Below are positions 36,466 through 45,238 of a stretch of 64,000 nucleotides of DNA, in pieces; position 1 is the first letter of the stretch; every line of letters begins with the position of its first letter. Made by a program: the position numbers and the translations under genes. The stretch is from contig JAHILF010000011.1 in the NCBI GenBank assembly GCA_018897105.1, positions 62,001 to 126,000 on the forward strand, given 5' to 3'. The notes below the pieces were generated by a model. It saw only the letters and a program-made list of their open reading frames with translations. It was not told the origin of the DNA and made no database searches. This DNA is from Pseudomonadota bacterium. GTDB lineage: Bacteria > Desulfobacterota > Desulfobulbia > Desulfobulbales > SURF-16.

Positions 36466-36814
36466 GGTCAGGATTACCGGAGAAATCAGCGCCGGGCTTC
36501 TGAGGGCGCTGGAGAAGGAGTGCGGTCGGGCGCTGGAGATCATCACCGAACCGGACGAAGAATACGTGGATGCAATGGAAACCGATTGGTACAGGGACGC
36601 CAAGGCAGGCCTGACTCCAGGGGAAACACTGCGGATTTACCGGGAAAATGCCGGGCTGACCCAGGCCGGGCTCGGCATGGTGCTTGGCAATGTGCCCAGG
36701 CAGCATATTTCCGGCATGGAACACGGCCGACGGGCAATCAGCATGGAGATGGCCAAAAGACTCGCCGCGGCGCTGGGCGTTTCCCCGGCGAGACTCCTTG
36801 GCCTGGACCGCTGA
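36434..36814 (+). CDS. XRE-family antitoxin
   Basis: A 126-residue protein with an N-terminal region resembling MqsA/HigA-type antitoxin arms (TPRIEVRITGEISAGLLRALE) and a C-terminal XRE domain (TPGETLRIYRENAGLTQAGLGMVLGNVPRQHISGMEHGRRAISMEMAKRLAAALGV). ATG at 36434 has GAGG 7 nt upstream. It overlaps the toxin gene's last 32 nt, so both are co-translated, and it should autoregulate the pair. Confidence 0.85.
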   Translation: MQVVAKTPRIEVRITGEISAGLLRALEKECGRALEIITEPDEEYVDAMETDWYRDAKAGLTPGETLRIYRENAGLTQAGLGMVLGNVPRQHISGMEHGRRAISMEMAKRLAAALGVSPARLLGLDR

Positions 36815-36870
36815 CCTGCCGCTGATTTCAGCGCCAGCCAATGAGTGACGGACTCGTAAAAACTGAAAAT

Positions 36871-36895
36871 TAACCACAGAGACCACAGAGATAAC
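36871..36895. repeat. CACAGAG repeat, half copy
   Basis: TAACCACAGAGACCACAGAGA, one arm of the palindrome found complete at 9637 and 20258, in the spacer after the antitoxin gene. Confidence 0.65.
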
Positions 36896-36915
36896 TAATT
36901 GTAATTAAAAAGGGG

Positions 36916-36984
36916 GGGGCAGGTCTGCTTTTGGCTTTTAATTTGCCTTGTTGAATTAGAAAAGTCAACGGCAGACTTGACCCC
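36916..36984. repeat. inverted repeat flanking the SEC-C gene (3' side)
   Basis: GGGGCAGGTCTGC (36916-36928) and GCAGACTTGACCCC (36971-36984) are imperfect complements. This GC-rich hairpin type is typical of REP-like sequences. A different repeat cluster lies on the other side of the SEC-C gene. Confidence 0.55.
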
Positions 36985-37021
36985 TTCCCTTTGGTCGGCA
37001 CCAGCGATTGGTTGTACGATT

Positions 37022-38536
37022 TCATATTCCATTTTTTCCAATGCAGCATTTTTTGTATTTCTTCCCTGAACCGCATGGGCATGGATCATTTCGACCAATC
37101 TTTACTCGGTTTGGAACTTTTGGCTTTTTAACAACGGGGTACTCAGTCACAGTTCTCTGCTCAACGACACCCGTCTTAAAGAACCCAAGTCCTTCATTTG
37201 CCTTTTCATAATGCTCTCTTTGTTCATCTGGCCAATCAGTACAATCCATTAGGATGAAATCTTCTGAGTTTGTTTCGGCATACTTTGGAGCATCAATCGC
37301 GATACCAATAACCGTTTTCAAATGGTCAAACTTATTTTTTGCTGCGCCACAGGCAATTTCAAGCAATGCTTGTTTTTTTGGACGGTATTCATTCTCATAA
37401 TCGGTAATCCCGTCTACCTTGAGTTGCAAAAACACATACCCCTTGCCTTCATAAAATGACGGCATAAAAGACAAGTTTCTCATTATTCGTTGAGATGTCT
37501 CTGGAAAATTACGAATTGACTGAATCATCCTTTCGGATAGTTCGCGACGGTGAAAGCGAGGCTCTTTGGCCATTTCATGGATGGCACTACGCCCCCTCAA
37601 CGGGGAAGAACCCCCAATGGTTCCATTAAGTGTGTTTTGGCAGGTGATCTGGATAAGCCTATCCCAAAAATAAGAAATTTTATCCGCCTGTTTTTTTCTT
37701 TTGTATATTTCTAATTCAATGAAATCTTTCCATTCACCTTCGCCAATCATCATAGTATTGATGTCTTTTTTTGAAGTACCAATGAAATGTTTGTTTCTTG
37801 ACTTATCAAAATTGAGGGAATAGTGGGCTAATAAATCTTCCTCACCGCAATAAGACAACATATCATATGCTTTAATTGCATCCACCTTCGCATCAAGATA
37901 TGACGTGAAATCGCAAAAGGTATCTAATTCCGAAAAGATAATAGGAAGGTTATGACTGTCAAACACATGGACAGGGTTCTCTTTGTCTATGTGTATCATA
38001 AATGGAAATGGAAGTTCAGCCTCGTTAGGGCCATAGGAAACAGCTATACTTCCATAAACATTGTCGACAGAATAATTTTCACAGGCCTCTTTCGCGCCAT
38101 GCGCAACAATAATTTTGTGTACCACCATTTCCTTACGATCAATATCAAAAGGAAAAGGAATCGTTAGATCTTTATCCAGAAAGATATTTCTCCCGCTTCT
38201 AATATAACGTTCTGCACCATGCGATGTGCGAGTTTGAGATTCTATGGCCTTCTTCTTCCAACGGTTCCAGTTGATTAATGGATCATTGCCCTCTTTAGAA
38301 AATGCTAAATTTTCTCTGTCGAAGAAAATGAATACGTGATTTTCGAAAACAGCCAGGATATCGCAGAGTTCATCCTTATCCTCCTTGAATGGATTGGGAT
38401 AGCTCCATAATTTCAGAAAAGATCGATCACAAAGATCTGCAAGCAATCTTTCAGTAGGTGTTACTCCTTCTGATTTGATAATTTTTTGGGTCATTTCTTT
38501 GTCGCACATCAGTGTTGATAAGTGGAAAGTTTCCAT
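37022..38536 (-). CDS. SEC-C motif protein of unknown function
   Basis: A 504-residue protein. The only recognisable domain is the C-terminal zinc-binding SEC-C motif (IGRNDPCPCGSGKKYKKCC, about residues 477-496), as in SecA and many accessory-genome proteins. The body is acidic/aromatic-rich with no motif I know. Base composition is clearly AT-richer than neighbours and repeats flank both ends, suggesting horizontal acquisition. Start at METFHLST; upstream codons would come from the CGGGCACAG tandem repeat and look artificial. SEC-C proteins of this size are often found in variable regions next to toxin-antitoxin and defence genes. Confidence 0.7.
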   Translation of the reverse strand: METFHLSTLMCDKEMTQKIIKSEGVTPTERLLADLCDRSFLKLWSYPNPFKEDKDELCDILAVFENHVFIFFDRENLAFSKEGNDPLINWNRWKKKAIESQTRTSHGAERYIRSGRNIFLDKDLTIPFPFDIDRKEMVVHKIIVAHGAKEACENYSVDNVYGSIAVSYGPNEAELPFPFMIHIDKENPVHVFDSHNLPIIFSELDTFCDFTSYLDAKVDAIKAYDMLSYCGEEDLLAHYSLNFDKSRNKHFIGTSKKDINTMMIGEGEWKDFIELEIYKRKKQADKISYFWDRLIQITCQNTLNGTIGGSSPLRGRSAIHEMAKEPRFHRRELSERMIQSIRNFPETSQRIMRNLSFMPSFYEGKGYVFLQLKVDGITDYENEYRPKKQALLEIACGAAKNKFDHLKTVIGIAIDAPKYAETNSEDFILMDCTDWPDEQREHYEKANEGLGFFKTGVVEQRTVTEYPVVKKPKVPNRVKIGRNDPCPCGSGKKYKKCCIGKNGI

Positions 38537-38558
38537 AATATCAACCCATATTTTTTTT

Positions 38559-38613
38559 CGGGCACAGTCGGGCACAGTGTCGGGCACAGGGTCGTCGGGC
38601 ACAGCGGGCACAG
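38559..38613. repeat. five-copy CGGGCACAG tandem array
   Basis: CGGGCACAG occurs at 38559, 38569, 38581, 38596 and 38605, separated by 0-6 nt of T/G/C. It lies immediately upstream of the SEC-C gene start and abuts an AGGGTCAAATCTTTATCCTT-type end that pairs partly with itself (GTCAA/TTGAC). Confidence 0.75.
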
Positions 38614-39053
38614 GGTCAAATCTTTATCCTTGACAAATACCAGGCCAGCGGATGTGCAAACCTCTAAACGTCAGCCAATCAAGAAAAGCAACATCATATC
38701 ACTCAAGATCCCGCTGGAAAACTTGGCGGATTGGCAAAACCAGGCTTCCTCCCCCACTCATTTTTCCCCAAGCTGAATAGCTATTCGGAAAAACCGAAAC
38801 TCTCTTTGGGAAATTTTGCAAGAGAAAACTACTAAGGGCTGGCAGGAAAAGGGAAAAATCCCCCTACTCCACGGTTGAGGGAGGGGAAAAAAGCAAAACG
38901 CCGATTGGCTGGTTTTCCCGGAATCCTGGTTATTTCCCGCGCTGATATTGAATTCTGCCGCAAAATATGCGATAATCGGCTGATTGTGCCAGGCAGAAAG
39001 GGCAAATATTCATAATATTAAGGCGTTAGGCAACCAGAGGATTATACGGCGAG
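38614..39053. other. gene-free stretch between SEC-C gene and receiver gene
   Basis: No supported gene. Short frames only; AT-rich before the receiver start at 39054, so the promoter of the selenorhodanese operon probably lies here. Confidence 0.4.
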
Positions 39054-39431
39054 ATGACGGGGAAAAAAATTCTGGTGATAGAGGACAATGAGCTCAACCT
39101 GAAACTTGTCCGCACCCTGCTCGAACTTGCCGACTTTTCCGTGCTTGAGGCCCTTGACGCCGAACAGGGCATCAACATTGCCCGCCGGGAGCTGCCGGAT
39201 ATCATCCTCATGGACATCCAGCTCCCCGGTCTTGACGGCCTCTCCGCCACCCGAATGATCAAAAAGGATCCGCTGCTGCAATACATCCCGGTCATCGCCG
39301 TCACCTCCTTTGCCATGGAAAGCGACTGCCAGAAGGCCCTGGAGGCCGGCTGCGTGGGCCATATCAGCAAACCCATCGACACCCGCAGGTTCGCCAGTGA
39401 GGTCAAGTTGCTGGCCGGAGCCGGCCAATGA
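39054..39431 (+). CDS. single-domain response regulator of the selenorhodanese operon
   Basis: A 125-residue CheY-like receiver: acidic residues E10/D11, phosphoacceptor D54 (IILMDIQLPGLDGL), Thr/Ser switch 'VIAVTSFAM' and Lys in 'ISKPIDTRRF'. This is a DivK-like stand-alone receiver. It overlaps the first rhodanese gene by 4 nt (ATGA), and a sensor kinase ends the same gene row, so phosphotransfer from that kinase is the obvious hypothesis. Confidence 0.9.
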   Translation: MTGKKILVIEDNELNLKLVRTLLELADFSVLEALDAEQGINIARRELPDIILMDIQLPGLDGLSATRMIKKDPLLQYIPVIAVTSFAMESDCQKALEAGCVGHISKPIDTRRFASEVKLLAGAGQ

Positions 39432-40240
39432 TGACCCGCCCCTACAGAGCGGCCCGGGCCGCCTCTTTGCTGCCCGGCGGATTTATCCCCTTTCTTTCTC
39501 TGCTCATGCTTTTTTTCTCTTCCCAGGTGTTTGGCCAGGGGGTGCAGGATATCACCGCCCCGGAGGTCAAGAACATGATGGAGAACGATCCCAGGGTGGT
39601 GGTGATCAATGCCTTGAGCAAAATCGAATACGACGGGCTGCACATCACCGGTTCCATCAATATTCCCGTTATCAACTTCCGCACCAGCAAGCTGCTGCCC
39701 GTGGACAAATCAACCCCGCTCATCCTTTACTGCATGGGCCAGGACTGACCCTACAGCCCCAGAGCTGCTAGGATTGCAGTGGAGATGGGATATAGCAGTG
39801 TGTTCTGTTTCAAGGGCGGCATTCCCGAGTGGCGGGCCTTTAACTATCCGCTGACGGTTAAAGCAGATTATACTGCCATTAAAATTAATAAACTCAGCCC
39901 CAGGCAGGTTTATGCTCTGCTCCGGTCGGACCCCACGATCTATGTCCTGGATGTCCGCCCCATTGACTGTAGCAGGAAAAACATCTTCATCAGGGGAGCA
40001 AAAATCTGCCCCATGGTCTACCTGGATGAGTGGTATCACCATATCCCCAAAGATGCCAAAATCGTGGTGACCGACTGGACCAACAAAAAAGCCATCCTGG
40101 CCGCCAAATTCCTGAGCAGCAGGGGGTATCAGGTGCTGGGGGTGCTGAAAGGAGGCATTGTCCGCTGGCGTGACGAAAAGCTGCCGGTTGAGCGGGTGGA
40201 CAATGCCATCACCCATGACCCGTCTCTCTGCGCGGATTAA
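39428..40240 (+). CDS. periplasmic double-rhodanese selenoprotein (in-frame UGA at codon 107)
   Basis: Read through the TGA at 39746-39748 the frame gives 270 residues. A signal peptide (FIPFLSLLMLFFSSQVFGQ) indicates a periplasmic location. The first rhodanese domain (about 42-145) has VVVINALSKIEYDGLHITGS and the active loop YCMGQD-Sec-PYSPRAARIAVEMGY, then FKGGIPEW. Related proteins have Cys at the Sec position (YCxGxxCxxS). The second rhodanese domain (about 165-260) has IYVLDVRP but its loop reads VVTDWTNKKA with no Cys, so it is probably non-catalytic. Codons downstream of the TGA stay in frame and family-like, which argues against a pseudogene. A SECIS-like stem-loop follows the UGA. 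Predicted job: selenium-based persulfide/sulfane-sulfur transfer. Confidence 0.85.
39749..39780 (+). promoter_or_regulatory. bacterial SECIS-like element 1
   Basis: Fifteen nucleotides after the UGA comes GCTGC, loop TAGGATT, then GCAGT (5 bp with one G-U pair). Size, distance and a G-rich loop fit the SelB-binding hairpins of bacterial selenoprotein mRNAs. The copy in the next gene has the same spacing and loop AAGGATT. Confidence 0.7.
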
Positions 40241-40253
40241 CTTGAGAGGAAAC

Positions 40254-41096
40254 ATGCCAAAACAAGCCTGGCCATACAGGATCTGCCTGGGCATCCTACT
40301 GCTCGGCCTGCTTGTTCTCCCCTGGACCGCGACGGCCTCGGAAACCTCCATGGAGGGCTACAGGGAAATCGCCGCCTTTGAACTGAAACAGCTGCTCGAC
40401 AGCGACAGAAAGGTGCTGATTATCAATGTGCTCAGCAAGATCGAGTATGACTTCCAGCACATCAGCGGGTCCATCAATATTCCCATTGTGCAGATGCTGA
40501 CCAGCGACCGGCTGCCGCCGGACAAACATACCATCCTGGTCTTTCACTGCCTGAGCGACAGGTGAGCTTACGGGAAAAGGGCCGCAAGGATTGCGGTGGC
40601 AAAAGGTTATTCTGAGGTTTATTATTTCCCGGGGGGCATTCCGGAATGGCGCTATTTCAATTACCCTCTGAGCATTGGCGAAAAATGGCAGAAAATCAAG
40701 GTGACCAAGATCCCGCCGCTGGAATTTAAAGAGATCCTTGATAAAGATAAGGATATTTTCCTGCTGGATGTGCGAAGTCTGGACCAGCAGACCTTAAACA
40801 GGAAAGATTTTGTCTTCACCATGGACAACTCGACCCTGGCCGGCAATTTTATTCGCGGAGCCCAACACTGCCCATTGGTTTATCTTGAACAGAACTACCG
40901 GCAGATTCCGAAAAACCGCAGGATCATCATCACCGACTGGATCATGAAGCAGTCAACCATTGCCGCGAAATTTCTCACCATGCAGGGCTATGATGTCATC
41001 GGGGTATTGAAGGGCGGCACCACGCGCTGGCAGCTGGAAGGGCTGCCGATCATCCAAGGCGAGGACAATCTGCGCCGACTGCTGCTGTGCGATTGA
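40254..41096 (+). CDS. second periplasmic double-rhodanese selenoprotein (in-frame UGA at codon 104)
   Basis: Read through the TGA at 40563-40565 the frame gives 280 residues, a paralogue of the preceding protein. A signal peptide ([19 protein letters not shown]) is followed by rhodanese domain 1 with [20 protein letters not shown], active loop [24 protein letters not shown] and FPGGIPEW. Domain 2 has IFLLDVRS and a Cys-less loop [17 protein letters not shown] lies 4 nt before the ATG and the gene begins 13 nt after the first rhodanese stop. The tandem arrangement with UGA at the same position in both strongly suggests gene duplication with retained Sec, perhaps a relay or heterodimer. Confidence 0.85.
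40566..40597 (+). promoter_or_regulatory. bacterial SECIS-like element 2
   Basis: Fifteen nucleotides after the UGA: GCCGC, loop AAGGATT, GCGGT. Spacing, stem length and loop equal those after the first rhodanese UGA, although the stem bases differ by compensating changes (GCTGC/GCAGT versus GCCGC/GCGGT). Confidence 0.7.
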
Positions 41097-41101
41097 TCAA
41101 C

Positions 41102-43030
41102 ATGACGCGCCCTGCCCTGAGTGCCGCACATGGAGTGAAAAAAGGGCCGCACCACACCATTTTCCGCAAAATCATCCTGTTGTTCATCCTGCTCATTGCC
41201 ATGATCATCGGCAATGCCATTCATTCCTCCATTCAGGAAACCAAAAAGGTCAACCAGCGTCTCAACCAGCAGCTGCAGAGCAAAATGGTGATCGCCGAGT
41301 CCATTTTAAATTACGAACTGGACAAGATCAACATGGTTTCCGGCATGGTCAAAGAGCAGAACGGCAAATTCGTCGATTTCCTGGATTACGACAAGATCAA
41401 ACCGATCACCGTCATGCTGCAGACCATCGCCGCCAAACACCATATTGATCTGCTGCTGCTCTTTGATGCGGATGACAAGCTGTTGACCTGCAACCGGCTT
41501 GGCAGCGAGATCAATAATCCCGCGGCCTATCAGGTTTTCATGAAACCCCGGGAACAGCAGGCAGGACTCGCCGAGATCCCGTCATCCATTCTTGCCCTGC
41601 AGGGCCTGGGGGACAAAACAGCCTCGGATCAGGCCGAAGCCATCTGTCTGCAGTCAGTTGTGCATCTGCTGCATGACTCCGGAGATATCTACGGTCATAT
41701 TATCATGATCAAACTGGTAAACGACAACAGGGATCTGGTTTTTCACATGCGGGATATTGCCGGAGCCGAAATCGCCCTGTTCAATAAATACCGGCAACCG
41801 GTACTCACCAGCTTTTCCGGCATCCCGCTCCAGTTTCCCAGTCAGGACAGACTTATCCAGAACAACAAATCCTATGCCTGCAAAACCAAGGCGCTGGCCG
41901 ACAATGCCGGCAAGAATATCGGCTATCTCACCGTGGCCCTTGACCGGCAAAGCTATATCCAGCAGCGCCGCAGACTGATCACCACCAACCTGATCCCCTT
42001 CTTTGTCTCGGTCGCCGTCTCCATCGCCCTTTTTCTCCTGTTGAAATTCAGGGTATTCAACAAAATCAACCAGCTCATCAAAGCCCTGCATCAGGTAACG
42101 GAAAAGGAGGGCAATCTGAGCATCAGGCTGCCGGCGCCCGGCGGCAGCCCGGCTGATATCGACGAGGTGGAGAACATGGCCATCGACTTCAACCTGATGA
42201 TGAACACCCTGGAGGAGACCTATAATCAGTTGAGCCGGGCGCGCCAGGAGGCCGAGGTGGCCAATGTGGCCAAAAGTGAATTCCTGGCCAATATGAGCCA
42301 CGAGCTGCGCACCCCGTTAAACGCCATCATCGGCTTTACCGAGGTGGTGCGGGACAAGCATTTCGGCGAACTCAATAAAACCCAGGAAGAGTATCTGGAG
42401 AATGTTCTGCAGTCAAGCCGCCATCTGCTTTCATTGATCAATGATATTCTCGATCTTTCCAAGGTGGAGGCAGGCAAACTCGAACTGCGGCTCGAACCAT
42501 TTGATCTTGCCGGCCTGCTCTCCAACAGCTTTGTCATGATCAAAGGCAAGGCGGCGAAAACGGACATCACCCTGTCACTGGATATTGACCCGGAACTTCC
42601 CCCGACCATTATGGCGGATGAACGCAAGATGAAACAGATCATCTTTAATCTGCTGGCCAATGCCATCAAGTTCACCCCGACCGGCGGCCATATCACCCTG
42701 GCGGCGCGCCTGACCGACCTGGAGCAATGGCGCAGCCATTCCCCGGAAAAAGAACCAGCCGAGAATCTTAGGCAGAAGAAGATCGTCAAAATTTCCGTAA
42801 CCGACACCGGCATCGGCATTGCTGCAGAGGATCTGCAAAGAATCTTTACGCCCTTTGAACAGGTGGAAAGTTCGGTGAGTAGAAAATATGCGGGAACCGG
42901 ACTGGGACTGTCACTGACCAAACAGCTGGTTGAGCTGCACCATGGCATGATCTGGGCGGAAAGCGAAGGACCGGGCAGGGGCAGCACCTTTGCTTTTCTG
43001 CTGCCCCTGTTAGAGCTTGCCCGTAAATAA
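41102..43030 (+). CDS. membrane sensor histidine kinase
   Basis: A 642-residue kinase. Transmembrane helix 1 ([17 protein letters not shown]) and helix 2 ([18 protein letters not shown], about residues 295-315) bracket a periplasmic sensor domain of about 250 residues; a HAMP-like region follows. The HisKA H-box is [19 protein letters not shown] (His near residue 399), with ATPase boxes [18 protein letters not shown] and GTGLGLSL. No receiver or output domain is attached, so the receiver at 39054 is a plausible target. It begins 5 nt after the second rhodanese stop. The periplasmic sensor next to two periplasmic selenorhodaneses suggests sensing of sulfur, selenium or redox state. Confidence 0.88.
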   Translation: MTRPALSAAHGVKKGPHHTIFRKIILLFILLIAMIIGNAIHSSIQETKKVNQRLNQQLQSKMVIAESILNYELDKINMVSGMVKEQNGKFVDFLDYDKIKPITVMLQTIAAKHHIDLLLLFDADDKLLTCNRLGSEINNPAAYQVFMKPREQQAGLAEIPSSILALQGLGDKTASDQAEAICLQSVVHLLHDSGDIYGHIIMIKLVNDNRDLVFHMRDIAGAEIALFNKYRQPVLTSFSGIPLQFPSQDRLIQNNKSYACKTKALADNAGKNIGYLTVALDRQSYIQQRRRLITTNLIPFFVSVAVSIALFLLLKFRVFNKINQLIKALHQVTEKEGNLSIRLPAPGGSPADIDEVENMAIDFNLMMNTLEETYNQLSRARQEAEVANVAKSEFLANMSHELRTPLNAIIGFTEVVRDKHFGELNKTQEEYLENVLQSSRHLLSLINDILDLSKVEAGKLELRLEPFDLAGLLSNSFVMIKGKAAKTDITLSLDIDPELPPTIMADERKMKQIIFNLLANAIKFTPTGGHITLAARLTDLEQWRSHSPEKEPAENLRQKKIVKISVTDTGIGIAAEDLQRIFTPFEQVESSVSRKYAGTGLGLSLTKQLVELHHGMIWAESEGPGRGSTFAFLLPLLELARK

Positions 43031-43034
43031 GCTC

Positions 43035-44990
43035 TTAATATTTGTCCTCCTTCCACATCTCGGGGCTGAAGAGCACCACCCTGTTTCTGCCTTCATCCTT
43101 AGCCCGGTAAAGAGCCACGTCCGCATGCTTGATTGCCTCCCAGAAGCCGGAGGAGCTGTCACCCGGGAATTCGCTGGCGCCGATACTCATGGTTTTTTTC
43201 AATGAGCCATCCGGCACATTTATTACCGTTTCCTCCATTTTTTTGCGTATTCTTTCGGCCAGATCCATGATCTCCTGGGTGCTCTTCACATCAATGAGCA
43301 GTACGATAAACTCCTCGCCGCCATAACGGATGACCATATCAGACGCCCTGACGCAGCTTTTCAGCACATCGGCGGTTTTGATCAGCACGATATCCCCGGT
43401 TTCATGGCCATAGGTGTCATTGACCTCCTTGAAAAAATCCATGTCGCACATGAGAATGCCCACCTTGGTTTTCCGGCGGATGGTGCTGGCCACCAGGGTA
43501 TCCGTATATGTTTCGAGGAAACGGCGGTTATAGAGATCGGTCATGGGATCACGCATGGTGGTCTCATGCAGGGCCGAGGCAAATCGTTTCGCTTCAATAA
43601 CCGGCGTGGCTTCCTTGATATAACGGGCAGCCCTTTTTACCATCTGCTCAAAGTCCTCCAGGCTTTCCAGCGAACAGTCTTTCGGGTGGAGGAACTGCAC
43701 AACCCCCACCACCCTGCCGTTGGCTATCATGGGAATGCAGTGGTGTTCGAGCCTGTCCTTATGGGGAAACTGTTTACAGATATGGGGAAATTCCAGGGAA
43801 GAAATGTCATGCCCCGTGCGCTTTGCCCGGCAGAAATTTGCATCCTCAAGTATTTCAGGGCTGCACACGTCGTCAATATGCGAGGCAAAGGCCACGATCA
43901 TATTGTTTTTGTTGCCGCTCAGCTCATAAATAAAGATCTTATCCAGTCTGTGTCGTTCTTTCAGCAAGGCAGCCAGACGCTGATTGACCTCGGTGGTGGA
44001 TTCCTCCTCCTCGATGATGGCTTTGAACGAGTTCAGACTGAAAATATTGTCAACCAAGGTATTGAGCTGCTGGGCCAGCTGCCCCACCTCATCATTGCTT
44101 TTCACCTCAATGGGCTGGGCTCTGTCGCCCTCTCCCTTGGCGATGAATGTAATTTTTTCAAGGATACTGCGCAGCGGAACGACGATAATCAGAATATAGA
44201 GCATGGTGGCCACGGTCAGAACAGCGGCAATAGCCACTCCTATCCACAGGGAGCGCGACATGGAGTTGTTGATGATATTTTCCAGCTCCAGAAATTGCGC
44301 GCTATGCCGTTTATTGACCTCAACCGTCATGACCACCACCAGTTCGTACATCTCGTCAAGGCTTGCCAGCAGATCGTCAAGCTGTTCATTGTGCTCTTCT
44401 TCAGCTGAGGCATTTCCCAGGGAACTTATAAAATTTTGATATGTCTTATCAACCAGCAGATACTCCTCATGGATGTCGGCAATAACGGCAATCATCCCGG
44501 GATTATCGTCAGGGGCAACGTTGAAAACATCAAGGGTGTTCCCGGACACCTTGGCCACGTCAAAAACCGGTCCGCCATACTGCAGGGAGTTGATCATGCG
44601 CCCCATATCGGCCAGACGTTGCTGGTTGGACAGTACATTGCGATCATCTTTGGAGATATCAGAACCATAGAGGATATGCAGCAGGGAAATCTTAAAACCG
44701 TTGATGCTGCGCAGAATATATTGCCCAACCTTGTACTGGGGAATGGATATATCCCTGATGTCATGATTGCGCTGGGCGATTTTCTGCAGCGAGGTGATAT
44801 TGAGCATGATGAGAATGGCAAAGCCGGCCAGTGAGACAACCAGCATACCGATCAATTTACCGGCAATGCTGGTATTCAGGCATCTTTGAAAAAAACAGCC
44901 GAGGAAACTTTCGCTTTGACATTCAAACAGCCCGAGAATGGAAAACTTATTCCTGTCCCTGTCCCTGCGAATTTTTTCTGGTGAAGACAT
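43035..44990 (-). CDS. membrane diguanylate cyclase (HAMP-GAF-GGDEF)
   Basis: A 651-residue protein: transmembrane helix near residue 45-65 (LIGMLVVSLAGFAILIML), periplasmic helical sensor region, second helix (SLWIGVAIAAVLTVATMLYILII), HAMP, a GAF-like domain with possible metal/heme Cys-His residues (CRAKRTGHDI), and a C-terminal GGDEF domain with intact active site RYGGEEF. It should make c-di-GMP from GTP. Start placed at MSSPEKI; an upstream TTG-like extension is possible. Convergent with the kinase gene, only 4 bp apart. Confidence 0.88.
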   Translation of the reverse strand: MSSPEKIRRDRDRNKFSILGLFECQSESFLGCFFQRCLNTSIAGKLIGMLVVSLAGFAILIMLNITSLQKIAQRNHDIRDISIPQYKVGQYILRSINGFKISLLHILYGSDISKDDRNVLSNQQRLADMGRMINSLQYGGPVFDVAKVSGNTLDVFNVAPDDNPGMIAVIADIHEEYLLVDKTYQNFISSLGNASAEEEHNEQLDDLLASLDEMYELVVVMTVEVNKRHSAQFLELENIINNSMSRSLWIGVAIAAVLTVATMLYILIIVVPLRSILEKITFIAKGEGDRAQPIEVKSNDEVGQLAQQLNTLVDNIFSLNSFKAIIEEEESTTEVNQRLAALLKERHRLDKIFIYELSGNKNNMIVAFASHIDDVCSPEILEDANFCRAKRTGHDISSLEFPHICKQFPHKDRLEHHCIPMIANGRVVGVVQFLHPKDCSLESLEDFEQMVKRAARYIKEATPVIEAKRFASALHETTMRDPMTDLYNRRFLETYTDTLVASTIRRKTKVGILMCDMDFFKEVNDTYGHETGDIVLIKTADVLKSCVRASDMVIRYGGEEFIVLLIDVKSTQEIMDLAERIRKKMEETVINVPDGSLKKTMSIGASEFPGDSSSGFWEAIKHADVALYRAKDEGRNRVVLFSPEMWKEDKY

Positions 44991-45238
44991 AAAATAATCC
45001 GGGTATGATTGATTAATAAAATAAAATTGCAATTTTTTTTGCCTATGTAATTGATTATGACGGACTTTCCCCCTGTGTCAAGCGAAGACGGCAAAAGCGC
45101 TGCCGCTGTAAGCGTTTTTTGCAGATTTTACCGGGTTCAGGCCTTGCAATGTGTTGATTTACTACATTTTTTAGACAGGCAGGAGCTATGCGTGCAGAGC
45201 TTTTTCCCTGTTCATTAACAAAGTTACAGAGTCCCCAA

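Noticed and set aside
38559..38613. CRISPR-like array
   Set aside because: Repeat units are 9 nt with 0-6 nt spacers; no 20-40 nt repeat/spacer pattern and no cas genes in the window.
39749..40240. Reading each rhodanese as two separate genes or as a pseudogene broken by a nonsense codon
   Set aside because: UGA (not UAA/UAG) at the same site in both paralogues, intact in-frame sequence after it, no RBS before the second halves, and SECIS-like hairpins at equal spacing favour selenocysteine.
43404..44408. 334-codon forward ORF
   Set aside because: Antisense shadow of the HAMP-GAF-GGDEF protein, which has an intact GGEEF site.
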